From a virus: 64,000 nt of DNA. Positions 15,296 to 22,789 of this stretch are shown here, in pieces. The stretch is taken from positions 1-64,000 of the IMG/VR virus record IMGVR_UViG_3300044701_001873, one strand, 5' to 3'. The number at the start of each line of letters is the position of its first letter. The stretch's first letter is position 1. Both the position numbers and the translations under genes were made by a program. The notes beneath the pieces were generated by a model that did no database searches, was not told the DNA's origin, and saw only the letters and a list, made by a program, of their open reading frames with translations.

Positions 15296-15477
15296 TTCAA
15301 TCCACTCATACAAATAGAACAAAGACAATCATCAGTTTTAGGAACTCTAAACATAATGTGATTTCCAGAACAACAATCCCTATCACCACATTTTCTACAT
15401 TCATCACAAACCCACTCCTTTTGATTACGACATTTTACGAAATCTTCAAGAGTGTATTGTTGGAGAATAGAAGTCAT
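15292..15477 (-). CDS. Cysteine-rich 61-residue protein
   Basis: Nine cysteines fall in two groups: CDECRKCGDRDCCSG near residue 24 and CLCSIC near the C-terminus. This layout suits two zinc ions, as in small zinc-finger proteins. It is the first gene behind promoter cassette C. DNA, RNA or protein binding are all possible. Confidence 0.75.
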   Translation of the reverse strand: MTSILQQYTLEDFVKCRNQKEWVCDECRKCGDRDCCSGNHIMFRVPKTDDCLCSICMSGLK

Positions 15478-15560
15478 TTCAGGTGTCTGTGTGTATGAGA
15501 GTATTATAAGGCAAAAGGAGCACCTGTAGAGTGTCCTTGTGCCAGTTCTTCAAGTGTCCT
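15478..15560 (-). promoter_or_regulatory. Terminator-promoter cassette (copy C)
   Basis: The minus strand reads GACACTTGAAGAACTGGCAC (inverted-repeat element), then an imperfect GGA-CAC/GTGCTCC hairpin with TTTT, then TATAATACTCTCATACACA with TATAAT at 15503-15508. The element carries the TGA stop of the upstream gene. Confidence 0.75.
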
Positions 15561-15702
15561 CACCCAAGTTCTTATAAATCGCATCCATCCATATCTTATC
15601 AATATATTTACTGTCATCATCAGTAATTATATTTGCTCTCATATACTCTTCAAGTGTGATGTTATTATCATCCAAGAACTTTTGGAGTTCTTCAATAGTC
15701 AT
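15550..15702 (-). CDS. Hypothetical 50-residue protein
   Basis: The frame MTIEELQKFLDDNNITLEE is helical and acidic. It starts in the overlap with the gene above and ends inside the regulatory inverted repeat, whose TTGA supplies the stop. No family recognised. Confidence 0.65.
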   Translation of the reverse strand: MTIEELQKFLDDNNITLEEYMRANIITDDDSKYIDKIWMDAIYKNLGEDT

Positions 15703-15952
15703 CCAAAGAAACCTCAAAGGTAATTCTAGCACCAGTAGTATTGATATACTTATGTCCCATTTCCATATTCATACTTACCACCTGTGCCTCACCATTTTTG
15801 ATTTTTTCTGCTACTTGTTGAAAAGATGCTTTCAAGTCATCAAGGTCATAAGATTTAAGTTTTGATAGTTTTGGTTTCTCTACTGGTTTTGGAGGTTCTG
15901 GTGGTTTTGGATTGTAGAGTTCATTATATTTTTCAATTAGTGGATTAGTCAT
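15692..15952 (-). CDS. Hypothetical 86-residue protein
   Basis: A proline/lysine-rich linker (PKPPEPPKPVEKPK) near residue 15 joins a short N-terminal helix to a folded C-terminal half. The linker suggests a tether between two binding surfaces. Four-base overlap with the upstream gene. No family recognised. Confidence 0.7.
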   Translation of the reverse strand: MTNPLIEKYNELYNPKPPEPPKPVEKPKLSKLKSYDLDDLKASFQQVAEKIKNGEAQVVSMNMEMGHKYINTTGARITFEVSLDDY

Positions 15953-16476
15953 TTTTCATCCACCCAAATAAAAGAAAGACAATTTTTCATAAACCAACGA
16001 GTAATAGCATTCGGTTTAGTCGGCATATAATACCTGAAAGACCTACAATTACCGAATGTATAATATCCTTCGTGGTTATTTCCTTGTTTGATTACAAAAC
16101 TGGAAGTAATATTACTACCAGTCGCAATAAGGTTAGAATATGTAAGTTTAGGTGGAAATTGTCCGTGTTCCTTTGCGTATTCAAAGTTCTCAATAATTCT
16201 ATTGAACTTTGTATCATACAAAGTTTCAGCAATATACTTTGACTTATAAAAGTTATTCTTCGTTCTCTCAATCAAATCATCAATCTTCTCATCAAATTCT
16301 TGTGAGATTTCTTCCAGAGTTTTAGGTTTATCTGGGATTTCAAGATAAGGTTTGATTACATCAAAATACTCAAAATCTTCTGTGTAATAAAAAGCACCAA
16401 CAAAATAAGGAAGAATACTTTGAGGTGCTCCTTTGAGTTTGTTTGGGTTGAGTTTATATCCTATTCGTTCAGTCAT
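15949..16476 (-). CDS. Hypothetical 175-residue protein
   Basis: The frame MTERIGYKLNPNKLKGAPQ has a helical middle (DEKIDDLIERTKNNF) and an aromatic C-terminus (NCRSFRYYMP). It shares four-base overlaps with both neighbours. No family recognised. Confidence 0.7.
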   Translation of the reverse strand: MTERIGYKLNPNKLKGAPQSILPYFVGAFYYTEDFEYFDVIKPYLEIPDKPKTLEEISQEFDEKIDDLIERTKNNFYKSKYIAETLYDTKFNRIIENFEYAKEHGQFPPKLTYSNLIATGSNITSSFVIKQGNNHEGYYTFGNCRSFRYYMPTKPNAITRWFMKNCLSFIWVDEK

Positions 16477-16700
16477 TTTTTATCCCCCCATAGTTGCTCA
16501 AAATACCTACCATCTCTACCACAGTGCATCTCAAATTCTCGGGCAATTTTACAACTTTCACTTTTTTTGTCTCCTGTCACCAAATCACCAGTTATGATTG
16601 GATTGTAACATCTATCAAATGAGTTGTCCCCAAAAAGATGACCAAACCAACTTTTCTTATAGTAGAGACAATCTTTACATAGTTTGCGTTGTTCAGTCAT
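16473..16700 (-). CDS. Cysteine-motif protein, CKDCKWY family (member 2)
   Basis: The start is MTEQRKLCKDCLYYKKSW, overlapping the upstream stop; longer in-frame readings would overlap the 16697-16873 gene. It shares CKDCxxYKKSW, a central C-Y-NP, DLVTG, a further C, and CGRDGRYFEQ with the product at 11808-12032. It is a clear paralogue, 75 residues long, probably zinc-binding. Confidence 0.75.
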   Translation of the reverse strand: MTEQRKLCKDCLYYKKSWFGHLFGDNSFDRCYNPIITGDLVTGDKKSESCKIAREFEMHCGRDGRYFEQLWGDKK

Positions 16701-16873
16701 TTTGCCATCATAGCAGTAATCACAGCATCTCTTATGGTTTTTCCTTTTAGATGGTTCATACGAGAACCACCATTCATAAAAACCCAATCACTTTCACCAT
16801 TCATTTTGAGATTGTGTGGTTGAAATTGATTGAGTAGAAATTCAAGGATTTCTGTGTCTGTTGGTTCAGTCAT
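16697..16873 (-). CDS. Hypothetical 58-residue protein
   Basis: The frame MTEPTDTEILEFLLNQFQP ends IRDAVITAMMAK. ATGA junctions on both sides support it. No family recognised. Confidence 0.65.
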   Translation of the reverse strand: MTEPTDTEILEFLLNQFQPHNLKMNGESDWVFMNGGSRMNHLKGKTIRDAVITAMMAK

Positions 16874-17016
16874 TTTCTAATCACAGCAATTACTTTACGA
16901 TTTGGATACTTCTCTACAATTATATCACGAGCATTCTCATAATCATTAGCATCCTTTACGGTTTCATAATACACAGTTTTATCTGCGTCATCCCAAGTTT
17001 GAACTTCGTAAGTCAT
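16870..17016 (-). CDS. Hypothetical 48-residue protein
   Basis: The frame MTYEVQTWDDADKTVYYET shows a beta-hairpin, then a helix (ANDYENARDIIVEKYP) and a final strand (RKVIAVIRK), a compact alpha/beta fold. The pattern is close to the 25673-25813 product. ATGA-coupled downstream. Confidence 0.65.
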   Translation of the reverse strand: MTYEVQTWDDADKTVYYETVKDANDYENARDIIVEKYPNRKVIAVIRK

Positions 17017-17021
17017 CTTTA

Positions 17022-17195
17022 TCACTCAAAGTAGGACATATCATAACTACCTTCATTATAACCCATTTGAAAGATTTCTTGGGCAAACTTCACAAAGGCA
17101 TCAAAGTTTCCAGAATACTCCCAACCATCATTCTCATCCCAATCTTCTTCAAAATGTTCTTTTACAAGTTTGATGACTTCTTCATCTAAAATCAT
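17022..17195 (-). CDS. Hypothetical 57-residue acidic protein
   Basis: The frame MILDEEVIKLVKEHFEEDW is acidic and helical, with YNEGSYDMSYFE at its end. It overlaps the 17192-17410 gene by four bases. No family recognised. Confidence 0.65.
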   Translation of the reverse strand: MILDEEVIKLVKEHFEEDWDENDGWEYSGNFDAFVKFAQEIFQMGYNEGSYDMSYFE

Positions 17196-17410
17196 AGTTT
17201 CTCAATCTCCTCACACAATTCCAACACATCAGCACACATAATCACACCAGGGCTTTGTTGGAGTTGGTTGATTGTTTCACGAAGAACAGAAGCAATAATC
17301 TTTCTACTATCATTATCCAAATAAGTAGAAAAATTCTCCACAGGGGTCATTAGTGCTTCTGAATATCCGTTGATGTAAGTATCCCAGATTTTTTGTGCTC
17401 TTTCAGTCAT
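17192..17410 (-). CDS. Hypothetical protein, MTERAQ family (member 1)
   Basis: The 72-residue helical product opens MTERAQKIWDTYINGY and ends MCADVLELCEEIEKL. The 21579-21785 product has the same opening and a matching end (KNDILELSKELENL), so they appear to be paralogues. Function unknown. Confidence 0.7.
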   Translation of the reverse strand: MTERAQKIWDTYINGYSEALMTPVENFSTYLDNDSRKIIASVLRETINQLQQSPGVIMCADVLELCEEIEKL

Positions 17411-17631
17411 AGCAACTCCAATTCATCACAAATAGCATCAATATCCTTCAAACAATCATCATAACCAAGAACATACATCACATTTAGTTCATCCTTAAAA
17501 TCAACAGGATTTTGTCCTGATAGTTGCTTACGAAGATGTTGAAGAACCTCTTGAAGCATCCAAGCAGTATTGTGTGCTTCACTTTTACAAATAACTTTTA
17601 GGAGTTCTTCTGCTCGTTCTTGGTTAGTCAT
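17407..17631 (-). CDS. Hypothetical protein, possible MTERAQ relative
   Basis: The 74-residue frame MTNQERAEELLKVICKSEA ends DDCLKDIDAICDELELL. Length, charge pattern and the final xxELxxL resemble the downstream neighbour, suggesting an old tandem duplication. Four-base overlap downstream. Confidence 0.65.
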   Translation of the reverse strand: MTNQERAEELLKVICKSEAHNTAWMLQEVLQHLRKQLSGQNPVDFKDELNVMYVLGYDDCLKDIDAICDELELL

Positions 17632-17942
17632 TAGTTTGCCTCCACTTTGAGAACTCCCAGAACAAGGAGAAAATTTACAACTTTTTCTTTGAGATACTGC
17701 CTGACGGAAAAGGTTTCTTCCTCTTCTACAAACTCTTTCTGCTCAAAGTCCTTACCATCACGACCACAATACTTTTCTTTTTCTCGGGCATCAAAAGCAA
17801 TCATATCAATCTTATTGATACGACCGTTGATATAATCGGGTCGTTCAAAGGTATGAAACTTACAAAAAGGAATAACACCAATAGTGCCTTCTTCGTAATA
17901 GTGCTTACAGTTCTTACAAGCAGGAATGGTTTGGGAAGTCAT
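17631..17942 (-). CDS. Cysteine-motif protein, CKNCKHY family (member 3)
   Basis: The 103-residue product shares CKNCKHYYEEG near its start, a middle C, and YCGRDGKDFEQ with the 11808 and 16473 products, but adds a longer hydrophobic C-terminus (VVNFLLVLGVLKV) that could be a membrane-associating helix. It is the first gene behind cassette D. Confidence 0.75.
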   Translation of the reverse strand: MTSQTIPACKNCKHYYEEGTIGVIPFCKFHTFERPDYINGRINKIDMIAFDAREKEKYCGRDGKDFEQKEFVEEEETFSVRQYLKEKVVNFLLVLGVLKVEAN

Positions 17943-18020
17943 TTGGTTGTTTGTGTATGAGAGTATTATAAGGCACTCACAGGGTCTGTGGTGATGTCTT
18001 GTGCCAGTTTAGAAAGTGTC
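17943..18020 (-). promoter_or_regulatory. Terminator-promoter cassette (copy D)
   Basis: The minus strand reads ACACTTTCTAAACTGGCACA, then a CACAG/CTGTG stem, then TATAATACTCTCATACACA with TATAAT at 17965-17970. The downstream -10 context matches copy C. Confidence 0.75.
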
Positions 18021-18191
18021 CTGATAATACATCTCCTGTTCATAACGGACATAATCACTTTGAAGATAGTTAAAGAACTCTCCGTCTTCACTTCTCATAG
18101 TATAGCACCATTCTTCAAAGATTTGCCCAATCCACCACCAACCAACTTGGATTTTCTCAAAGAAGTTCATAGGACGATTGTAGAGTTTCAT
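18009..18191 (-). CDS. Aromatic-rich 60-residue protein
   Basis: The frame MKLYNRPMNFFEKIQVGWW is rich in W, Y and F (GWWWIGQIFEEWCY). It resembles the Trp-rich cluster at 4.8-6.3 kb in composition, but I cannot align it. Its stop lies in the inverted repeat of cassette D. Confidence 0.65.
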   Translation of the reverse strand: MKLYNRPMNFFEKIQVGWWWIGQIFEEWCYTMRSEDGEFFNYLQSDYVRYEQEMYYQDTF

Positions 18192-18427
18192 AATACCTCA
18201 CATAATGGAAACACTTTTACACTTGAAATAAATCCTGTTTTTGTGTATTTGTCCTTATAATCTGCTGCGAATACCTTTGCTTCTTCTCTTGTATCAAATG
18301 TTCCAAAGTATCGGTGAAGTCCCTCTACACCTTCATATTTGTTATAAAGTCCCACTATCCACTTATGGGAATGATCTGGATATGTGTCGTTTTCTGCTAT
18401 CCAGTCGTAGTATGCGTCCTTATTCAT
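18188..18427 (-). CDS. Hypothetical 79-residue protein
   Basis: The frame MNKDAYYDWIAENDTYPDH has RYFGTFDTREEAKVFAADY, a strand-turn-helix pattern seen in AP2-like DNA-binding and phage accessory domains. That is only a resemblance. Four-base overlaps on both sides. Confidence 0.7.
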   Translation of the reverse strand: MNKDAYYDWIAENDTYPDHSHKWIVGLYNKYEGVEGLHRYFGTFDTREEAKVFAADYKDKYTKTGFISSVKVFPLCEVL

Positions 18428-18612
18428 TTCAGTTCATCAAGTTTTTCATTTACAAAACCAGTCATATCAAGTGTGCGTGGGTCTACGCCTTCATCAAGAC
18501 AATCAAGGTTAAACTCCATAACAGCACCAAGAATTAGACACGCTTTACGCTTATCATCCAGTGGTTGAGCAATGTAGTTGACAATGTGATCGTAGAGTTC
18601 GTCGTAGGTCAT
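18424..18612 (-). CDS. Hypothetical 62-residue protein
   Basis: The start is MTYDELYDHIVNYIAQPL; a longer frame would run through cassette E. It is helical with a RKACLILGAVMEF core. It is the first gene behind that promoter. No family recognised. Confidence 0.7.
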   Translation of the reverse strand: MTYDELYDHIVNYIAQPLDDKRKACLILGAVMEFNLDCLDEGVDPRTLDMTGFVNEKLDELK

Positions 18613-18690
18613 TGGTCTGTTGTGTATGAAGTCATTATAGACCAAAAAGGGCACCTGTGGAGATGCCCTGTGCCAGTTCTTCAAGTGTCT
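18613..18690 (-). promoter_or_regulatory. Terminator-promoter cassette (copy E)
   Basis: A GGGCA/TGCCC hairpin (18649-18653 with 18664-18668), then TTTTT, forms a clean terminator on the minus strand. TATAAT (18634-18639) follows at once, then GACTTCATACACA. The ACTTGAAGAACTGGCACA inverted repeat precedes the hairpin. Confidence 0.8.
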
Positions 18691-19402
18691 ATTTCTGCCC
18701 TAAATGCCTTTTAATTTCTTCGTTCCTTTTTACATTTTGGTCTAACTCACTTTTAAGTCGAAGATCTCTTGTTGGGTGTGCTTCTGGATGAATGAAGGTG
18801 TAAAAGAACTCATATGCGCCACGAGTAAAGTTCAAAGAACTTACAGCAAAGAGAACGAATAGAAAATATTTAATGAATTTAATTTCATTATCAATTCTAA
18901 TATCATTTTTAATTCGGTTAAGAATACTCTTTTGATGAAGTTTAGGAAGTTCAGACTCTTCTCTTGTCTGATAAGTCCAGGTGCTAGTTTCAAAGTCAAA
19001 CTCAGCAAGGTCAGTATGCGAATGCTCTGTTAAAATTGGTTCGCAAATATAAGGAACTTGAGGGTCGATATGACCAACACTCAAGTCAATAAGAATTGGA
19101 ATTTTAGTTTTTGTGACGCAAACCACATGATTATCAATTTTTTGATTTACTCCAATAGTATTTTCCATAAAACCCTTATATCCAACAAGAACAAGACCTG
19201 GAGGACTTTTAGTCATTGCCATCAGATTACATTCGACCATCTCAGCACTAATACCTTCCTTATGAAGGAGTTTGAGAACAACATCACTCATACTCAAACA
19301 ATACCCAGAACCAAATCTGAGCATTCCAGAATTCACAAGATCCTCAACAATCTCCTTAGTCTTAACATAATATTCTTCTTTCAATTCGATATTTTGATCC
19401 AT
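18689..19402 (-). CDS. Membrane protein with possible Cys-His-Asp active site
   Basis: The 237-residue protein has GSGYCLSMSDVVLKLL (C35), HVVCVTK (H92) and ILIDLS (D106). This C...H...D order with helix-strand-strand spacing resembles transglutaminase-like and other papain-fold enzymes. A hydrophobic segment (about 172-195, FIKYFLFVLFAVSSLNF) should span the membrane and is followed by a charged tail. It may be a membrane-tied peptidase or transferase. The catalytic reading is inference from spacing alone. Confidence 0.65.
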   Translation of the reverse strand: MDQNIELKEEYYVKTKEIVEDLVNSGMLRFGSGYCLSMSDVVLKLLHKEGISAEMVECNLMAMTKSPPGLVLVGYKGFMENTIGVNQKIDNHVVCVTKTKIPILIDLSVGHIDPQVPYICEPILTEHSHTDLAEFDFETSTWTYQTREESELPKLHQKSILNRIKNDIRIDNEIKFIKYFLFVLFAVSSLNFTRGAYEFFYTFIHPEAHPTRDLRLKSELDQNVKRNEEIKRHLGQK

Positions 19403-19445
19403 AATTTTAAATGATAATGATTTAAAAGATTTTTAATTATTTTTA

Positions 19446-19724
19446 TTACCAACTTCCATATTTCTCTTCCACCCCTTTCACCCGTTCCATAAAACTGTTC
19501 TCTCCGTGGTCTCCAGAATACAGACGGTCAATATGATACATTACATCAGACATCTTATGAAGAACATGAACCTGTTCTTCAAGATACTCAATCACTTCTT
19601 GACTGTAGTTATTCACATAACCATATTCATCTGGAGTAGAATTGTTCGCAATCTCTTCCTCCAAATCTCTGGCAAACTGTGAGACCTGAAAATAGCAATA
19701 ATCGCCAAAGTGTCCGCCGCTCAT
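19446..19724 (-). CDS. Phage MSGGHF-family protein
   Basis: The 92-residue protein begins MSGGHFGDYCYFQVSQFA, an opening I associate with a widespread family of small phage proteins of unknown function. The rest is acidic and helical. It lies in a run of medium-sized genes without clear promoters. Confidence 0.75.
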   Translation of the reverse strand: MSGGHFGDYCYFQVSQFARDLEEEIANNSTPDEYGYVNNYSQEVIEYLEEQVHVLHKMSDVMYHIDRLYSGDHGENSFMERVKGVEEKYGSW

Positions 19725-19740
19725 TCTTCCAACCTCTTAG

Positions 19741-20136
19741 TCATCTTCCTGTGATATCCGTATAGTCCTGTAATATACCACGTTTGAAGTGAAGATGCAA
19801 GCGCGGCCAATCCTCCCACTTTCCACCCCAATCAGCAGGATAAACCTCAACATACTTGGTAATTTCGTGTTGAACAAACCTACCGCGTTTTCCTGTAGGT
19901 ATCCATTCAAAGTTTAGGAACTTTATTTTATCATTATATCGTGGGTCATCCTCTGGGATTGTTTCAAAGGTGCTTACACCCACATAATCAGGACGCCAAA
20001 GAACACCAGCAGGATCTAACCAGTAATCGGTCATTGTGCCACCGATACAGTCTTCCATATCTTTAGTTTGGCACACTACATTTGTGAATTGTTCTCCAAG
20101 ATCATAAGAAGAACGAAAATAATCAAACATTCCCAT
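19741..20136 (-). CDS. Phage MGMFDYF-family protein
   Basis: The 131-residue protein opens MGMFDYFRSSYDLGEQF, then VVCQTKDMEDCIGGTM and DYWLDPAGVLW. I associate this pattern with a conserved phage family of unknown function. CQTK and C could pair or bind metal. Five bases separate it from the upstream gene. Confidence 0.75.
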   Translation of the reverse strand: MGMFDYFRSSYDLGEQFTNVVCQTKDMEDCIGGTMTDYWLDPAGVLWRPDYVGVSTFETIPEDDPRYNDKIKFLNFEWIPTGKRGRFVQHEITKYVEVYPADWGGKWEDWPRLHLHFKRGILQDYTDITGR

Positions 20137-20141
20137 GGTTC

Positions 20142-20411
20142 TTAATCATAAACATTTTGTTCTTGTTCAGTTTTATCAAGATAAAAAGTCCAATTTCTTC
20201 CTACCAATTCAAAACTAAAACTGAAGCGATAAGCACAGAAAAGAACATCAAGAAGACTATTATTTCCTGAAGAAATCTGAATATAAGGCCAGGACTTATA
20301 ATCATCCCAACTTAGAGAAAACTGAAGGAATGAACACTCTTCTCCTCTGAAAAAAGTAAAGATGTGCTCAACACCATAATCTTCGTGGCGTTTATATTTG
20401 AATATTTTCAT
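20142..20411 (-). CDS. Hypothetical 89-residue protein
   Basis: The frame MKIFKYKRHEDYGVEHIF is mostly beta with many aromatic residues (FRGEECSFLQFSLSWDD). No motif or family recognised. Confidence 0.7.
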   Translation of the reverse strand: MKIFKYKRHEDYGVEHIFTFFRGEECSFLQFSLSWDDYKSWPYIQISSGNNSLLDVLFCAYRFSFSFELVGRNWTFYLDKTEQEQNVYD

Positions 20412-20417
20412 TACAAA

Positions 20418-21167
20418 TCACTCCTTGATCCAAAAACCATCAGCAGTCATTGTCCAACCTTCAGCAATCATCTCATCATAAGTTTTAGTTTCGGAAAGTT
20501 TATTACCTTCTACCCAAGATGGATTTTTGTCAATTTTCTTAAGTAAATAAGAACCATCACCTTGATCAATCCACTCAACAGTATCAGCTTCTTTTAGATT
20601 TGCTGCTCCCATTAAATCATCTGGGAAACAAACAAAATATTCACCACTAGGACCATCAACCTCTACAGGAAGTTGCCATTTTACTACCTTATCTTCAAAC
20701 GGACTTTTCCTGTTCAAATCATTCCTATCATAATCGTAGTAAGATTTTGATTTTTCAGGTTTTTCAGGAGTTTCGGAAACCTTTGAATTTGCAATAAGGT
20801 ATTCCATATCACTATGCCCCCAAGGTCTCATGCCATTATCCTTTACTTCTTCTGGATAATAATGATAATAATTATCTTCCCAAAAATCAGTCCAAGAATT
20901 CTTACAATAATCTGAGGTATCTCCCAAACCACAGGATACAAAATTTTCCTTAGGATCAGTCTCCTGGATAATATTAAATTCCACAACTCCGTTTAAAAGA
21001 GTTAAAAGTTCATATGTTTTAGAAGCACCATTTTTATGGTAATAATATTCCTCGGTTACAACTTCTTTAATGGTATCATAGATTTCTTGAGGAGATGCCT
21101 CTGCCGCACCAAGACAATCATGCAACCATTCTTTTAAACGCCCTAGAGAATGCTTTTTATAGTCCAT
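20418..21167 (-). CDS. Two-part protein with AbrB-like domain
   Basis: The 249-residue protein has an acidic, aromatic N-terminal half of unknown kind. Residues about 165-210 (WQLPVEVDGPSGEYFVCFP, DDLMGAANLKEADTVEWID, GDGSYLLKKI) match the swapped-hairpin pattern of AbrB/SpoVT/MazE-type domains as found in phage proteins. A final short segment (YDEMIAEGWTMTADGFW) follows. It may bind DNA, but the N-terminal half shows no partner. Confidence 0.65.
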   Translation of the reverse strand: MDYKKHSLGRLKEWLHDCLGAAEASPQEIYDTIKEVVTEEYYYHKNGASKTYELLTLLNGVVEFNIIQETDPKENFVSCGLGDTSDYCKNSWTDFWEDNYYHYYPEEVKDNGMRPWGHSDMEYLIANSKVSETPEKPEKSKSYYDYDRNDLNRKSPFEDKVVKWQLPVEVDGPSGEYFVCFPDDLMGAANLKEADTVEWIDQGDGSYLLKKIDKNPSWVEGNKLSETKTYDEMIAEGWTMTADGFWIKE

Positions 21168-21191
21168 TGTTTTTCAGAAGTTTTAGTAATT

Positions 21192-21449
21192 TTAATCTTG
21201 TTCTGGTCGTTTGTCAATCCAATGTTCCGCTGACAGGATATCAATCCTTGCATCAAGGGCGTCCAAACTATTTAAAAGTTCATAAAGAACATTAGTAGTC
21301 TCAATATTTTCTTCTTCTAATCTTTTTACATCTTGTATCACAGTATTGTATTTTTCTTCAAGTTCCAAGAATTTTTCACAAAGACTGAAATATTCACCAG
21401 AGACAGGTTTTTCTTTATGGAAAATAAACCATTTAATAAATTTGATCAT
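21192..21449 (-). CDS. Coiled-coil membrane-anchored protein
   Basis: The start is ATG 21449, giving MIKFIKWFIFHKEK; a TTG one codon upstream is less likely. A short hydrophobic aromatic N-terminus is followed by a long acidic coiled coil (residues about 20-70, KFLELEEKYNTVIQDVKRLEE). TGATG couples it to the upstream 45-residue gene. Confidence 0.7.
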   Translation of the reverse strand: MIKFIKWFIFHKEKPVSGEYFSLCEKFLELEEKYNTVIQDVKRLEEENIETTNVLYELLNSLDALDARIDILSAEHWIDKRPEQD

Positions 21450-21586
21450 CAAATCAACCCAATAGATTTCAAATAACGTTGATATCCCATAAATCTTTGA
21501 AGAGAAGGGGTGATTCCTAAACTTTCACAACACCTTAGATAGCTTATAAACTCATACCAGGGGGCAGTGGGATCAGTATCACTCAT
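21449..21586 (-). CDS. Hypothetical 45-residue protein
   Basis: The frame MSDTDPTAPWYEFISYLRC ends YLKSIGLI. It overlaps both neighbours by 1-8 bases, as real genes do here. No family recognised. Confidence 0.6.
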   Translation of the reverse strand: MSDTDPTAPWYEFISYLRCCESLGITPSLQRFMGYQRYLKSIGLI

Positions 21587-21785
21587 TCAGGTTCTCCAGT
21601 TCCTTTGAGAGTTCTAGTATATCATTCTTATCAAGAACGATCAATCCCTCTTGTGAGGAATAAAACTTTGTATTCTCTGCGACAAGTGTAAGAATTGCTG
21701 CAACTAGTTTAGGTTCAGTATCTGCACCTTGATTGTTTCGTGCGTCCCATACTGCTTTCATAAAGTTTTGTGCTCTTTCAGTCAT
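21579..21785 (-). CDS. Hypothetical protein, MTERAQ family (member 2)
   Basis: The start MTERAQNFMKAVWDARNN overlaps the upstream stop (ATGA); the longer frame would run deep into that gene. At 68 residues it matches the 17192-17410 product in its opening and its ILELSKELENL ending, so it is a probable paralogue. Helical, function unknown. Confidence 0.7.
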   Translation of the reverse strand: MTERAQNFMKAVWDARNNQGADTEPKLVAAILTLVAENTKFYSSQEGLIVLDKNDILELSKELENLNE

Positions 21786-22420
21786 TTGTTTTTCATTCCC
21801 TGAACAGTTTTTGCAAAATATCCATAGTCCCGTGCTTCGGTCACAGGTTTGATTTCTCCACACACATCACACCTACCTTCTCTGGTGGAAGAACATCCAA
21901 CAGAATACTCACCATACTTCTTACCACAATCGTGACAAGTAAGATCTGCTTCAACTAGAGTTCGGACACTGGGAGTGTTTTCAGCAGTCATTGCATCCAT
22001 CTCTTCCTCAGTATAATTAGGATTGTCAGGGTTCTCAAGGCGGGAGAGTTTTGCCTTCAGGTCACGAATTTCTGCTTCCAGTTTCTGTAAATCCCTGTCT
22101 TGTTGAGCATCATACTCTTCAAGTTTTTTACGATAATCTTCTACAAGAACAAGGTCATACTCTTCTGCAGTCTTACGCATTTCTTCGGTGGTTCGCATTT
22201 CGTTGAATGCGACATAGCAAGCACCTTTGGCAATACCTACTTGGTTATGTCCCATAGCATAACAAAACTTCTCAAAAAGTTGGAAGAGTTGAATGGTATT
22301 GAGGTCTTCTGCAGGAACCTCAAAAGTAAAGTGCTCCTCAGGTAGGATCTCATCATCGTAAATACCACCCTTATGATCCCAAATGGAATCATACTTCAAT
22401 GTAACTTTTGCCGAGTACAT
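21782..22420 (-). CDS. Zinc-ribbon protein with coiled coil
   Basis: The 212-residue protein has a folded N-terminal half (YSAKVTLKYDSIWDHKG), a coiled coil (about 105-130, DLQKLEAEIRDLKAKLSRLE), and a C-terminal four-cysteine ribbon (CHDCGKKYGE, then CDVCGEIKPV). It may bind nucleic acid. It is the first gene behind the nested promoter at 22450-22483. Confidence 0.75.
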   Translation of the reverse strand: MYSAKVTLKYDSIWDHKGGIYDDEILPEEHFTFEVPAEDLNTIQLFQLFEKFCYAMGHNQVGIAKGACYVAFNEMRTTEEMRKTAEEYDLVLVEDYRKKLEEYDAQQDRDLQKLEAEIRDLKAKLSRLENPDNPNYTEEEMDAMTAENTPSVRTLVEADLTCHDCGKKYGEYSVGCSSTREGRCDVCGEIKPVTEARDYGYFAKTVQGMKNK

Positions 22421-22449
22421 AATGCAGGTTTTGCGGGATCAATGAACAT

Positions 22450-22483
22450 ACTATAAAGCACCTTGACCCGAAAGTCAAGGTGC
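22450..22483 (-). promoter_or_regulatory. Terminator with nested sigma-70 promoter
   Basis: A perfect 10-bp stem GCACCTTGAC/GTCAAGGTGC (22458-22467 with 22474-22483) is followed by TTTATAGT. The -35 TTGACT (22473-22478) lies inside the hairpin, 17 bases from TATAGT (22450-22455). A stable hairpin and an active promoter cannot both be read from the same strands, which suggests coupling of termination and initiation. Confidence 0.85.
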
Positions 22484-22505
22484 AGTGGGCGGTTTTTAAA
22501 CTGGT

Positions 22506-22673
22506 CTATACTGCTAGGATTTTTCTACATACCCTCCTGCAAGTTTGTGTATCATCATCACATTCGGTTAAACACTCAAAATATTCAGCAATTAAATCAT
22601 CTTCATTTTCTTTATCAGTATCAATCATATTATACCAATAAGCAAGTTGATTAAAAGAAACTAAGTTGTGCAT
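22506..22673 (-). CDS. Hypothetical 55-residue protein
   Basis: GGAGGTAATT immediately precedes the ATG at 22673, an unusually strong ribosome site that fixes the start at MHNLVSFNQLAYWYN. Four Cys lie in the second half (ECLTECDDDTQTCRRVC) and may bind metal or form disulfides. No family recognised. Confidence 0.75.
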   Translation of the reverse strand: MHNLVSFNQLAYWYNMIDTDKENEDDLIAEYFECLTECDDDTQTCRRVCRKILAV

Positions 22674-22749
22674 AATTACCTCCACGCACAAAGAATATCA
22701 TAACAAAGATGGTTTTAGGTTCATTGTACTCTCACTCCCATATTCTAAC

Positions 22750-22788
22750 ATTATATAGAAAGTTTGTGTTGATTTCTTAACATAACTT
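22750..22788 (-). promoter_or_regulatory. Promoter, second class
   Basis: The minus strand has TTAAGAAATCAACACAAAC, then TTTCTATATAATGTTAGAATA with TATAAT at 22750-22755. Nearly the same word recurs at 32022-32060 (CTATATAATGTTAGGATAT). It drives the 55-residue gene at 22506-22673. Confidence 0.7.
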
Positions 22789-22789
22789 A

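Noticed and set aside
15538-15560. Sigma-54 type promoter suggested by TGGCAC
   Set aside because: The TTGC at -12 spacing is missing, and cyanobacteria generally lack sigma-54.
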